Shown: positions 25,673 through 33,886 of the stretch, piece by piece
Position numbering within the stretch: the first letter of the stretch is position 1
How the letters are laid out: the number at the start of each line of letters is the position of its first letter
Notes under the pieces: generated by a model
Databases searched by the model: none
The model's input: only the letters and a program-made list of their open reading frames with translations
Told to the model about the DNA's origin: nothing
Program-made: the position numbers and the translations under genes
Assembly: GCA_943331105.2 (NCBI GenBank)
Contig: CALQKH020000006.1
Span: 62,001 to 126,000, forward strand
Direction of reading: 5' to 3'
From: Akkermansia muciniphila
Lineage (GTDB): Bacteria; Pseudomonadota; Gammaproteobacteria; Burkholderiales; Burkholderiaceae_C
DNA length: 64,000 bases

Positions 25673-26362
25673 TCAGGCGGCTTGCATGCCGTGTTCTTCT
25701 TTCAAGGTTTTGCACGCTGGCGATGTCCAAAACGCCAACAAAGCCCGCATGGCTTCGGTCTGGGTGCTGCTGGTCGCCACCGAGCCCGAAAACGTGGTGG
25801 TGATTTGTACCGCCTCGGGCAGGGGGCCCAGCACGTTGATGCCTGCCACGCCCCGCATCTCGCTGAGCTGTTGAAAGCCCAGAGCCACTTCGCCTTGTGC
25901 CAGCAGGGCGCCCACAGGCACGCCGGGTTGGGCTTGCACGATGCGGTCTTTGATCTGCTCGGTGATGCCCCAGACCTCAAATTGCTTGGCCAATTGAACG
26001 CCACTGGGGCCGGTCGAAACCCCCAAAGATGGGGCAGCCAAAATGGCCGCTTTGAGGGCCGCTTCGGTCGAAATGTCAGGCAGCGCTTGACCTGCAGGCA
26101 CGGCAACCGCCACGCCCGACAGCACCAAATCCGCCCGGCTGCCGGTCAGCACATGACCACTGGCAATCAGTTTGTCGATGGCGTCGCTGGCCAGCACCAC
26201 GCCGTCAAAAGCCTCACCCGCCTGGACGCGTTTGGCCGCGTCAACCCCGCCCACCGATTCAACCAGAACCTGCACATCCGGGTTGTGCTTTCGGTACAGC
26301 GCCACCAAGTCGGCCAGCAGCGGTTTGGTGGCCATGGAGGAAATCAGTCGGAGTGTGGTCAT
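25673..26362 (-). CDS. ModA-like substrate-binding-domain protein without signal peptide
   Basis: Type 2 periplasmic-binding-fold protein of about 229 residues, similar to molybdate-binding proteins (SMATKPLLADLVALYRKHNPDVQV at the start; FTSPxxK-like end WTSPACKTLKEEHG). From ATG 26362 the first residues are MTTLRLISSMATKPLL, with no charged-hydrophobic signal, and the extension to 26410 does not supply one either. It may be cytoplasmic or its start may be misjudged. No modBC genes are near. Substrate unknown; mog and cobA in the wider region are not evidence of linkage. Confidence 0.7.
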   Translation of the reverse strand: MTTLRLISSMATKPLLADLVALYRKHNPDVQVLVESVGGVDAAKRVQAGEAFDGVVLASDAIDKLIASGHVLTGSRADLVLSGVAVAVPAGQALPDISTEAALKAAILAAPSLGVSTGPSGVQLAKQFEVWGITEQIKDRIVQAQPGVPVGALLAQGEVALGFQQLSEMRGVAGINVLGPLPEAVQITTTFSGSVATSSTQTEAMRALLAFWTSPACKTLKEEHGMQAA

Positions 26363-26463
26363 AGGGGGGCAGGGGTTGATCGAAGTAGGGCGGAGGATGC
26401 GCTGAGTCATGGATTATGGCCAAGCGGCAAGCCATCTGGGGTGCCCCGCTTAAACTACAGAGC

Positions 26464-27513
26464 ATGCAAATTTTGGGTATCGAATCCTCCTGCGACGAAA
26501 CCGGTGTGGCCTTGGTCGTGACCACAGGCGATGCTTTGCCGCGCCTCTTGTCGCACGCACTGTACAGCCAGATCGAGATGCACCAGGCCTATGGCGGTGT
26601 GGTGCCCGAGCTGGCCAGCCGTGACCACATTCGCCGTGTGCTGCCGCTCACCCGCCAAGTGCTGGCCGAGGCCGGTGCCACCTTGGCCGACATCGACGTG
26701 GTGGCCTACACCCGGGGCCCGGGTTTGGCCGGCGCGCTCTTGGTGGGTTCGGGCGTGGCCTGTGCACTGGCGGCCTCTTTGGGCAAGCCGGTGCTGGGCG
26801 TTCACCATTTGGAAGGCCATTTGCTGTCGCCGTTTTTGAGCGTTGACCCGCCTGAGTTTCCGTTCATTGCTCTGCTGGTGTCGGGCGGTCACACGCAGCT
26901 CATGCGGGTGGACGGTGTGGGCCGTTACGAATTGCTGGGCGAGACGATCGATGACGCCGCAGGCGAAGCCTTTGACAAATCGGCCAAGCTCATGGGCTTG
27001 CCTTACCCCGGTGGCCCAGGGTTGTCGCGTTTGGCCGAGCAGGGCAACCCGGCGGCCTACAAGCTGCCACGGCCTTTGCTGCACAGCGGCGATTTGGATT
27101 TTTCTTTTGCCGGTCTCAAAACAGCGGTGCTCACCCAAAGCCAAAAAATTGGCCCCGCCGCGCATACTGAAGGCGCGCCCGAGCGGGCTGACTTGGCGGC
27201 ATCCACCCAGGCGGCGATTGTCGAAGTGCTGGTTAAAAAATCGATGACTGCACTCAAAACCACCGGCATGAAGCGCTTGGTTGTGGCAGGGGGCGTGGGG
27301 GCCAACCGCGAACTGCGCGCGCAGCTCAACGCTGCTTGCGCCAAAGCGCAGGTGCGCGTGCACTACCCGGAGTTGCACCTGTGTACCGACAACGGCGCCA
27401 TGATCGCCATGGCCGCCGCTATGCGCTTGCAAGCCGGCACTCAAACCGCCGAGGCGCGTTACAGCTTCGATGTGAAGCCGCGCTGGCCGCTGCACGATCT
27501 GGTCGGCTCTTGA
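26464..27513 (+). CDS. tsaD: tRNA N6-adenosine threonylcarbamoyltransferase
   Basis: Transfers the threonylcarbamoyl group from TC-AMP to A37 of ANN-decoding tRNAs, working with TsaB and TsaE. 349 residues. ASKHA-fold markers: [17 protein letters not shown] at the N-terminus, the metal site [16 protein letters not shown] and CTDNGAMIA near the end. ATG 26464 matches the family; the frame is open upstream to 26416. It is divergent from the ModA-like gene. Confidence 0.96.
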   Translation: MQILGIESSCDETGVALVVTTGDALPRLLSHALYSQIEMHQAYGGVVPELASRDHIRRVLPLTRQVLAEAGATLADIDVVAYTRGPGLAGALLVGSGVACALAASLGKPVLGVHHLEGHLLSPFLSVDPPEFPFIALLVSGGHTQLMRVDGVGRYELLGETIDDAAGEAFDKSAKLMGLPYPGGPGLSRLAEQGNPAAYKLPRPLLHSGDLDFSFAGLKTAVLTQSQKIGPAAHTEGAPERADLAASTQAAIVEVLVKKSMTALKTTGMKRLVVAGGVGANRELRAQLNAACAKAQVRVHYPELHLCTDNGAMIAMAAAMRLQAGTQTAEARYSFDVKPRWPLHDLVGS

Positions 27514-27552
27514 TGCGCCTCGACGCAGGCTGAACAAGCCCTGCACGAATAC

Positions 27553-27562
27553 GGGTTAACCC
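27553..27562. repeat. GGGTTAACCC palindrome, first copy of a shared upstream motif
   Basis: GGGTTAACCCTAG starts here, about 70 bases before the receptor gene at 27633. A near copy, GGGTTTAACCCTAG, lies at 30494-30507 upstream of the aldehyde dehydrogenase operon. Possible binding site of a common regulator. Confidence 0.35.
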
Positions 27563-27632
27563 TAGTTTGCGCCACGCCACTGGTTACACTCCGCTTCTTT
27601 TTTGTGTGTGCCGGTTTCCGGTTCTTTTTTCC

Positions 27633-28925
27633 ATGCATTCATTGCTCTTTATTTCGCGCCGCACTTGGATGGCAGGTTTGACTGCCTTGTGTTTTGTTCC
27701 CGTTTTAGCGCTGGCCCAAGCCCAGACCCCCGCGCCCATCAAGCTGGCCATGATTGAGGGTCTGAGTGGTCCGTTTGCCAACACCGGCGAAGCGGTGGTG
27801 CGCAACATCGCTTGGGCGGTCGAGCGGGTGAATGCGCGAGGAGGCGTCAAAACGGCCCAAGGCTCGCGTTTGATGGTCCTGGAGCGTTACGACAGCAAAG
27901 GGCAGAGCGAAGAGGCTTTGTCGGCCCTCAAGTCGGCGATTGACGATGGTGCCCACGTGGTCTTGCAAGGCAACTCATCGGCCAACGCGGCAGCTTTGAT
28001 CGACGCGATCAACAAGCACAACGAGCGCGAGCCGGCCAAGCGAGTCTTGTTTCTGAATTACTCGGCGGTAGACCCGATTTTGACCAACGAAAAATGCAGC
28101 TTTTGGCACTTCCGATTTGACGCCCACGCCGACATGCGCATGGCGGCTTTGATGGAGGTTCTGAAAGGCGACACCATGGTCAAGTCGGCGTATTTGATCG
28201 GTCAGGACTACAGCTTTGGCCAAGCGGTCTTGCGTGAAGCGCGCAGGCAACTGGGGCTGCAACGGCCTGACGTCAAAATTGTGGGTGATGAGCTTCACCC
28301 TTTGGGCCGTGTCAAAGACTTTTTGCCTTATGCGGCCAAGATCAAAGCCAGTGGCGCACAGGCTGTCATCACCGGCAACTGGGGCAACGACTTGACGCTC
28401 TTGGTCAAGGCCGCGCGTGAAGCCGGATACGAGGGCAAGTTCTACACCTTTTACGGCAACGCTTTGGGGGCGCCCGCTGCCATTGGCGAATCGGGTGTCG
28501 ACCGGGTGATTGCCGTGGCCGACTGGTTGCCCAACGTGCCGGGTGCGACCAGCGAGCAGTTTTACCAGTCGTTTCGGCAGCGCTTTCCCAAACCGTCTGA
28601 GGACTATGTGCATGTGCGCATGCAACTGATGATCGAGGCCTTGGCCCAAGCCTTCGAAAGGGCAGGGAACACCGAACCGGTGGCCGTGGCCTTGCAACTC
28701 GAAAAAGCCCGTGTCAGCATCGCTGGACAAACAGGCACGATGCGGGCCGAGGACCACCAGTTCCAGCAACCCTTGGTGGTGGGCGTGATGGCCAAGCAAG
28801 GCACACCCGGCGTGCCCTTTGATGTCGAAGGTTCGGGTTATGGTTTCAGGGTGGTGCGCCAAATCAAAGCTGAGCAAGCCCGCATGCCCAGCACCTGCAA
28901 GATGGCGCGCCCCAGCGGCGCTTGA
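27633..28925 (+). CDS. ABC-type substrate-binding protein, LIV/type-1 family
   Basis: Secreted receptor of about 430 residues, expected to bind a small organic solute. The N-terminus MHSLLFISRRTWMAGL followed by a hydrophobic run and ALAQAQ looks like a signal peptide, possibly Tat-type because of SRRTW. The mature part starts IKLAMIEGLSGPFANTGE, typical of branched-chain amino-acid receptors, with YLIGQDYSFGQAVLREARR in the second lobe. No permease or ATPase genes adjoin it, and the next gene is a riboswitch-controlled transporter of another family. Ligand unknown. An internal ATG at 27669 is an alternative start. Confidence 0.83.
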   Translation: MHSLLFISRRTWMAGLTALCFVPVLALAQAQTPAPIKLAMIEGLSGPFANTGEAVVRNIAWAVERVNARGGVKTAQGSRLMVLERYDSKGQSEEALSALKSAIDDGAHVVLQGNSSANAAALIDAINKHNEREPAKRVLFLNYSAVDPILTNEKCSFWHFRFDAHADMRMAALMEVLKGDTMVKSAYLIGQDYSFGQAVLREARRQLGLQRPDVKIVGDELHPLGRVKDFLPYAAKIKASGAQAVITGNWGNDLTLLVKAAREAGYEGKFYTFYGNALGAPAAIGESGVDRVIAVADWLPNVPGATSEQFYQSFRQRFPKPSEDYVHVRMQLMIEALAQAFERAGNTEPVAVALQLEKARVSIAGQTGTMRAEDHQFQQPLVVGVMAKQGTPGVPFDVEGSGYGFRVVRQIKAEQARMPSTCKMARPSGA

Positions 28926-28958
28926 GTCTGGCCCGACCGACATGACCTAGAATCCACC

Positions 28959-28975
28959 GTCCCTTCAAAAGGGAC
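28959..28975 (+). terminator. Small hairpin between the receptor gene and the TPP riboswitch
   Basis: GTCCCTT and AAGGGAC form a 7-bp stem with a CAA loop, followed by atctcatcattttta. The T run is weak and delayed, so this is a modest terminator candidate. Confidence 0.4.
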
Positions 28976-28997
28976 ATCTCATCATTTTTATCAACCC

Positions 28998-29092
28998 GTC
29001 GCCAGGGGAGTTCCGAAAGGAGCTGAGATTGCGTCTGTCTCGACGCTGACCCTGGAACCTGATCCGGCTCATACCGGCGGAGGAAGCGCGAC
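28998..29092 (+). promoter_or_regulatory. TPP (thiamine pyrophosphate) riboswitch
   Basis: Conserved thi-box elements are present in order: CAGGGGAG (29003-29010), CTGAGA (29023-29028), an extra GCGTC/GACGC stem (29031-29046), then ACCCTGGAACCTGATCCGG (29049-29067) and ATACCGGCGGAGGAAG (29071-29086). The outer stem pairs GTCGC (28998-29002) with GCGAC (29088-29092). GGAGGAAG at the 3' side doubles as the ribosome site of the ATG at 29093, so thiamine pyrophosphate binding should block translation directly. Confidence 0.93.
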
Positions 29093-30475
29093 ATGCTGTA
29101 CGCCACTGCGGCCGCAATCTTTGCGGCACTTGTCTTTTTCATCTGGGTCGCCCTGCGCGACCGAACCCCTGTGGCCAGTCTTGACGACTACCTCACCGCC
29201 AGGGGCTCGCAAAACTCTACGGCTTTGGGCTTGTCATTTTTGGCATCCGGCATGGGTGCGTGGATTTTGTTTGTCCCGCCCGAGATCGGCGCGTTTGTAG
29301 GGCCCATCGCTTTGGTGGGTTACGCGCTGTCTGCGGCGTTGCCGTTTTTGCTTCTGGCTTGGTTAGGGCCCGCCATTCGCCAACAAATGCCCCAAGGCCG
29401 CACCATTGCCGAATTTGCACAAGAACGTTTTGGCCAAGGCTTGCGCCTGTGGGTCACAGCTTTGTCGATCTTGTACATGCTCTGTTTCATCACCGCCGAG
29501 CTGACAGCGATTGGCGCCATCACGGGTTTGCTGTCGCAGTTGCCCGGCAGCGTGGTCATCGTCGCCGTGGCGGTGACCACCTTGATCTACACCACATGGG
29601 GCGGACTGCGTGCCAGCATGGTCACCGACCGGTGGCAGGCTTGGTTGCTGTTGGCGCTGCTGGGCATCGTGATCGGTGTCACGCTGTTCAGCTTGCCCCA
29701 AAACGCCGTCACACAGCCGTGGCCTACAGCGCCGATTGAGGTGTCCATCAACGTGGCTTTGACACTGCTGATCGCTGTCACAGCCGCCAATATTTTCCAC
29801 CAAGGTTATTGGCAGCGTGTGTGGTCGGCACGCAGCGACAAAGAGTTGCGCAAAGGGGCTTTGTTGGGCGGCCTGCTCACCCTGCCGGTGATGTTGGCCA
29901 TGGGCGCTTTGGGCATGCTCTGCATGGCCATGGGCAAGAACCCGGGCTCTCCACCCATTCCCTTCTTTGCCTTGTTGTCCGATGCACCGTCTTGGTTGGC
30001 TTTGCCCGTGCTGGTGCTGGCTGTGGCCTTGGTGGCCTCATCGGTGGACACACTGCAAAGCGGTATTGCTTCTTTGGTGGTCACGGCCCGGCCACAAGTT
30101 TCGTTGGGCGCTGCCCGCTGGATCACCGTGCTGCTGATGCTGCCCGTGGTGTGGGTGTCGCTGCAAGGTTTGTCGGTGCTGCGCCTTTTCTTGATTGCCG
30201 ATTTGCTTTGCGCCACCGCGGTGGTGCCGGTTTTACTGGGCCTGTGGCAGCGCATGACACCCACAGCGGCCATCGCAGGCGCGGTGGCGGGGCTGTTGGG
30301 CGCCGTGTTGCCCGGCTGGGTCAGCGGGGGCAGTTTGTCTGCAGGCCTTTTGGCGGCCAGTTTCCCCACCAGCGTGCCCACCCTCGCCCCGTTTGCCGGG
30401 GCCTTGTTGGCCTCAACCATTGTGAGTTTGGTGTTGGCTGGGTTGCGGCCTCCAACGCACAAGCGCTTGGCTTGA
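29093..30475 (+). CDS. SSS-family sodium:solute symporter, candidate thiamine or precursor importer
   Basis: Inner-membrane symporter of 460 residues with about 13 hydrophobic helices, in the sodium/solute symporter family. Early residues LDDYLTARGSQN and the GMGAWILFVPPEIGAF stretch fit the family's first helices. The gene sits directly behind a TPP riboswitch, so its cargo is probably thiamine or a precursor such as hydroxymethylpyrimidine. Comparative work described SSS/pantothenate-symporter-like transporters under thiamine control (ThiV), and this may be one; I cannot confirm orthology. Neighbours are not thiamine-synthesis genes. Confidence 0.85.
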   Translation: MLYATAAAIFAALVFFIWVALRDRTPVASLDDYLTARGSQNSTALGLSFLASGMGAWILFVPPEIGAFVGPIALVGYALSAALPFLLLAWLGPAIRQQMPQGRTIAEFAQERFGQGLRLWVTALSILYMLCFITAELTAIGAITGLLSQLPGSVVIVAVAVTTLIYTTWGGLRASMVTDRWQAWLLLALLGIVIGVTLFSLPQNAVTQPWPTAPIEVSINVALTLLIAVTAANIFHQGYWQRVWSARSDKELRKGALLGGLLTLPVMLAMGALGMLCMAMGKNPGSPPIPFFALLSDAPSWLALPVLVLAVALVASSVDTLQSGIASLVVTARPQVSLGAARWITVLLMLPVVWVSLQGLSVLRLFLIADLLCATAVVPVLLGLWQRMTPTAAIAGAVAGLLGAVLPGWVSGGSLSAGLLAASFPTSVPTLAPFAGALLASTIVSLVLAGLRPPTHKRLA

Positions 30476-30492
30476 AGCCGGCCCACTTGATC

Positions 30493-30505
30493 AGGGTTTA
30501 ACCCT
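30493..30505. repeat. AGGGTTTAACCCT palindrome, second copy of the shared motif
   Basis: AGGGTT-T-AACCCT, followed by AG. It lies 17 bases after the symporter stop and 153 bases before the aldehyde dehydrogenase start, and resembles the motif at 27553. It could also be the stem of a weak terminator, although no T run follows. Confidence 0.35.
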
Positions 30506-30538
30506 AGCCACGCTCGGGCGTGGGTTGCTGGTGTTCGT

Positions 30539-30562
30539 TTGAAAAATTGATTAGCATGCTAA
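30539..30562 (+). promoter_or_regulatory. Candidate promoter/operator of the aldehyde dehydrogenase operon
   Basis: TTGAAA (30539-30544) is a good -35 match. TTAGCATGCTAA (30551-30562) is a perfect 12-base palindrome in the place expected for the spacer and -10. Its GCATGC core is also the core of the operator at 4487-4500. The -10 itself is unclear (TAACTA or AACTAT). A repressor bound here would cover the promoter. Confidence 0.4.
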
Positions 30563-30658
30563 CTATTGCCGGTGCCACTGGGGTGCCGGTTGCTCAAACC
30601 TGACCGTCTGGCCACCCATGGGGGTGCTGCCGGTCTGTCACATGGAAAGCCTTGCGCC

Positions 30659-32104
30659 ATGCAAACTGCTGAAAACTACATCCACGGTCAATGGGTCAAG
30701 GACTATGCTGCCCAAATGCGGGGTGACTCGATCGACCCAGCTACCGGTGAGGTGGCGGCGCATTTTGTGGCCGCTACGGTGCAAGAGGTTGACGCAGCCA
30801 TTGCCAGCGCCCGTGCTGCCTTTGAGGGCACCTCATGGGCCCAGCAACCCAAGCTGCGCTCCGATGTGCTGCGCTTGTTTGCAGACCGTTTGGAGCAGAA
30901 CAAGGCGCAAGTGGTGCAGACCTTGGTACAGCTCAATGGCAAGTTGCAGCGCGAGGCCGAGGGCGAAGTCATGGCCGGTATATCTGAGTTGCGTTACTAC
31001 GCCGGACTGGCGCGCAACCTGTTCGGGCGTGTGATCGAAATGGAGCCGCAGGTCTATTCGCACATCGAACGTGAAGCCATCGGTGTGGCTGCGATCATCG
31101 TGCCATGGAACGCCCCTGTGACTTTGTTGGTGCGATCTTTGGCCCCGGCACTGGCAGCGGGGTGTACGGTGGTGATCAAGGCCGCACACCAAACCGCGTT
31201 GGTGCATGCCCAGGTCATGGCATGCTTGGTGGCCGATGAGCGCATTCCGGCTGGCGTCATCCATTCATTTGTGGAGCAGGGCAGCGAGGCCACGCAGCAC
31301 CTGTGTGCGCACCCCGAGGTGGACGTCATCAGTTTCACCGGATCGACCCATGTGGGCAAACAAATTGCCTTGTCAACGGCTAAGAACCTGACCCGCTTGT
31401 CGCTGGAGTTGGGGGGCAAAGCACCGGCCATCGTGCGTGCCGATGCCGACATTCCCGCCGCTGTGCGCGGCATCGTTGCTGGTGCGTGCGTCATGGCCGG
31501 GCAAATGTGCACGGCGATCAGCCGTGTGCTGGTGCACGAGTCGATTGCCGCTGATTTTTCGGCCCAACTGGCGCAAGCCCTGTCCAGCGTCAAGGCCGGC
31601 CCGGGTCATTTGCCGGGCTCGGCCATGGGGCCCCTGATCGACGTGCGAAACCGGGACCGTATCTTGGGTGAAGTGCGTTCGGCCAGCCCAGACTGTCGCA
31701 TTTTGTTGGCCGGTATGGTGCCCACCGATACGCCGCGCGGTGGTGCTTTCATCACGCCGAGTTTGGTGGCCACGCAAGACCTGAGCAGCCACTATGTGCA
31801 GGACGAAATCTTTGGCCCACTCATCACATTGGAACATTTTGAGTCGGATGACGATGCGGTGCACCGCGCCAACGCCACCCGATACGGTTTGGCCGCTTCT
31901 GTGTGGACGCGGGATTTCCGGGCGGCCCGCAACGTGGCGCGTCGCATCAAGTTTGGCAACGTGTGGGTCAACACGCACAACCGCTTGTTTGCCGAAATCG
32001 AAACCGGTGGCTACCGCCAAAGCGGATTCGGTCGTTTGCACGGCGTGGAGGGCTTGAACGACTTCATGGAAACCAAGCATGTGTTCATGCCTTGTAACGA
32101 CTGA
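30659..32104 (+). CDS. Aldehyde dehydrogenase family protein
   Basis: NAD(P)-dependent dehydrogenase of 481 residues that oxidises an aldehyde to an acid. The catalytic cysteine is in AGQMCTAISR and the general base in LELGGKAP; the fold's VPWNAPVTLLVRSLAPALAAG and FTGSTHVGKQI segments are intact, and the C-terminal GGYRQSGFGR signature is present. ATG 30659 with GGAAAG upstream is chosen over a long open extension to 30566. First gene of a plus-strand operon; the next gene begins 8 bases after its stop. The ThDP-dependent partner may supply its aldehyde by decarboxylating a 2-oxo acid. Confidence 0.87.
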   Translation: MQTAENYIHGQWVKDYAAQMRGDSIDPATGEVAAHFVAATVQEVDAAIASARAAFEGTSWAQQPKLRSDVLRLFADRLEQNKAQVVQTLVQLNGKLQREAEGEVMAGISELRYYAGLARNLFGRVIEMEPQVYSHIEREAIGVAAIIVPWNAPVTLLVRSLAPALAAGCTVVIKAAHQTALVHAQVMACLVADERIPAGVIHSFVEQGSEATQHLCAHPEVDVISFTGSTHVGKQIALSTAKNLTRLSLELGGKAPAIVRADADIPAAVRGIVAGACVMAGQMCTAISRVLVHESIAADFSAQLAQALSSVKAGPGHLPGSAMGPLIDVRNRDRILGEVRSASPDCRILLAGMVPTDTPRGGAFITPSLVATQDLSSHYVQDEIFGPLITLEHFESDDDAVHRANATRYGLAASVWTRDFRAARNVARRIKFGNVWVNTHNRLFAEIETGGYRQSGFGRLHGVEGLNDFMETKHVFMPCND

Positions 32105-32112
32105 TCGCGCCA

Positions 32113-33855
32113 ATGACTTCGCCGACAAACGCCACCCCACACAGCACCACGGCCCGCTTTTTCTTAGAAGGTTTGCAAGAAACGGGCATCCGTTATTTGT
32201 TTTCCAATTTGGGAACCGACCACGTCACCTTGATTGACGAAATGGCCCGCTTGCAAGCCGAAGGCCAGCCCATGCCGGAGGTGGTGCTGTGTCCGCACGA
32301 AAACGTGGCCATCCACATGGCGGGTGGTTATGCGGCCGTGACAGGGCAGGGACAGGGCGTCATGGTGCACGTCGACGCTGGCACTGCCAATGCGGCCATG
32401 GGCATGCACAACCTGATGCGTGCCCGTTTGCCGGTCTTGCTCATGGCGGGCAAATCGCCCTATGCCTTGCACGCCGAAGTGCCCGGTGCGCGTGACAACT
32501 ATGTGCACTATGTGCAAGACCCCTTTGACATCGCTTCTTTGGTGCGCCCCTACGTCAAGTGGGAGTACAACCTGCCTTCTGGTGTGGTGGCCAAAGAGGT
32601 GGTGCGCCGCGCGCACAGTGTCATGCACACCGAGCCTGCCGGCCCGGTTTATTTGACGCTGCCGCGAGAGACCTTGATCCAGCCTTGGGCGCATGAACAG
32701 GTCAAGTCTTACTCGGCCGAGCGTTATGGCGCGGTGCGCATGGGGGCCTTGCCTGCCGAAGCCACTTTGCAAATCGCGCGTGAACTGATGGCTGCCGATA
32801 ACCCCTTGGTCATCACCTCTTATTTAGGACGCAAGCCTCAGGCGGTGCACGCCCTCGAGGCATTGGCGCAGTTGTGTGGCATCCGCGTGGTGGAGTTCAG
32901 CCCGAGTTGGCTGTGCATGTCGCGCGACTCGCCTTGCTTTTTTGGCTTCGACCCGACCCCACTCTTGCCGCAGACCGATTGGGGTTTGTTGTTGGACATC
33001 GATGTGCCTTGGTTGCCGCACCAGACGCGCGCCAGAGAGGACACACGCTGGGTGCATATCGATGTTGACCCCATCAAGAAAGACTTCCCGAGCTGGGGTT
33101 TTGCCAGCGATGTGCGCTGGCCAGCTGACTGCGCCCAAGCCTTGACAGACTTGCACAAGGCAGTTGTGGCGTTGGCCGATGAGGCTTTCCACCAGCGTGT
33201 GGCCCAGCGCATGGCCGCATGGCCCGCGCAGCACAAGCAGCGTTTAGGCAAGGTGGCGGCCGCTGCCCAAGAGCCTGGCCAAGTCGATGCCTTGAACCCT
33301 GCATGGGTGTGCGCTCAAATTGGCTTGCAACTGCGCCCTGACGATGTGGTCATCAACGAAGCCATTCGCAACTCACCCGCGGTGTTGCAGCAAATTCCGC
33401 GCACGCAGCCGATGAGCTTTCTGGGCGGTGCGGGCGGTGGCTTGGGTTACAGCGCTGGCATGGCGCTGGGCGTCAAGCTGGCCAGGCCCCATGACCGGGT
33501 GGTGCACATAGAGGGCGATGGCGGTTTTCATTTTTCAACCCCCACATCGGTTTATGCGGTCGCGCAAGCCCAAGGCTTGCCGATCTTGACCGTGGTGCTG
33601 GACAACGGCGGCTGGCAAGCCGTCAAAGAAGCCGTGCTGCGCGTGCACCCCGATGGGCCTGCGGCACAAGCCGGTGATTTCCAAGCCCGACTCAAGGGTT
33701 CAAAACGTCAATTTGAACAAGTGGCCCAAGCCTTTGGTGCGCATGGTGAGCGCGTCTCTCGGCCAGAAGACTTGCCTGCGGCCATCGGCCGCTGCCTGCA
33801 AGCCTTGGACCAAGGTCGAGCAGCCTTGCTGGTGGCTTCGGTCGCCAAGATTTGA
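32113..33855 (+). CDS. Thiamine-diphosphate-dependent enzyme, acetolactate synthase/benzoylformate decarboxylase-like
   Basis: Cytoplasmic ThDP enzyme of 580 residues with the three-domain POX/DC layout. The activating glutamate is in CPHENVAIHMAGGY near residue 61, and the Mg-ThDP motif is GDGGFHFS ending about 27 residues later in VVLDNGG. It is probably a 2-oxo acid decarboxylase or lyase rather than the anabolic acetolactate synthase, since no ilvH small subunit or ilvC is near and the flanking genes are catabolic. With the preceding aldehyde dehydrogenase it could convert an aryl-2-oxo acid to an aldehyde and then an acid. Substrate not determinable. Confidence 0.83.
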   Translation: MTSPTNATPHSTTARFFLEGLQETGIRYLFSNLGTDHVTLIDEMARLQAEGQPMPEVVLCPHENVAIHMAGGYAAVTGQGQGVMVHVDAGTANAAMGMHNLMRARLPVLLMAGKSPYALHAEVPGARDNYVHYVQDPFDIASLVRPYVKWEYNLPSGVVAKEVVRRAHSVMHTEPAGPVYLTLPRETLIQPWAHEQVKSYSAERYGAVRMGALPAEATLQIARELMAADNPLVITSYLGRKPQAVHALEALAQLCGIRVVEFSPSWLCMSRDSPCFFGFDPTPLLPQTDWGLLLDIDVPWLPHQTRAREDTRWVHIDVDPIKKDFPSWGFASDVRWPADCAQALTDLHKAVVALADEAFHQRVAQRMAAWPAQHKQRLGKVAAAAQEPGQVDALNPAWVCAQIGLQLRPDDVVINEAIRNSPAVLQQIPRTQPMSFLGGAGGGLGYSAGMALGVKLARPHDRVVHIEGDGGFHFSTPTSVYAVAQAQGLPILTVVLDNGGWQAVKEAVLRVHPDGPAAQAGDFQARLKGSKRQFEQVAQAFGAHGERVSRPEDLPAAIGRCLQALDQGRAALLVASVAKI

Positions 33856-33886
33856 TTTTCATTGCCCATAAAACAGGAGACAACCC

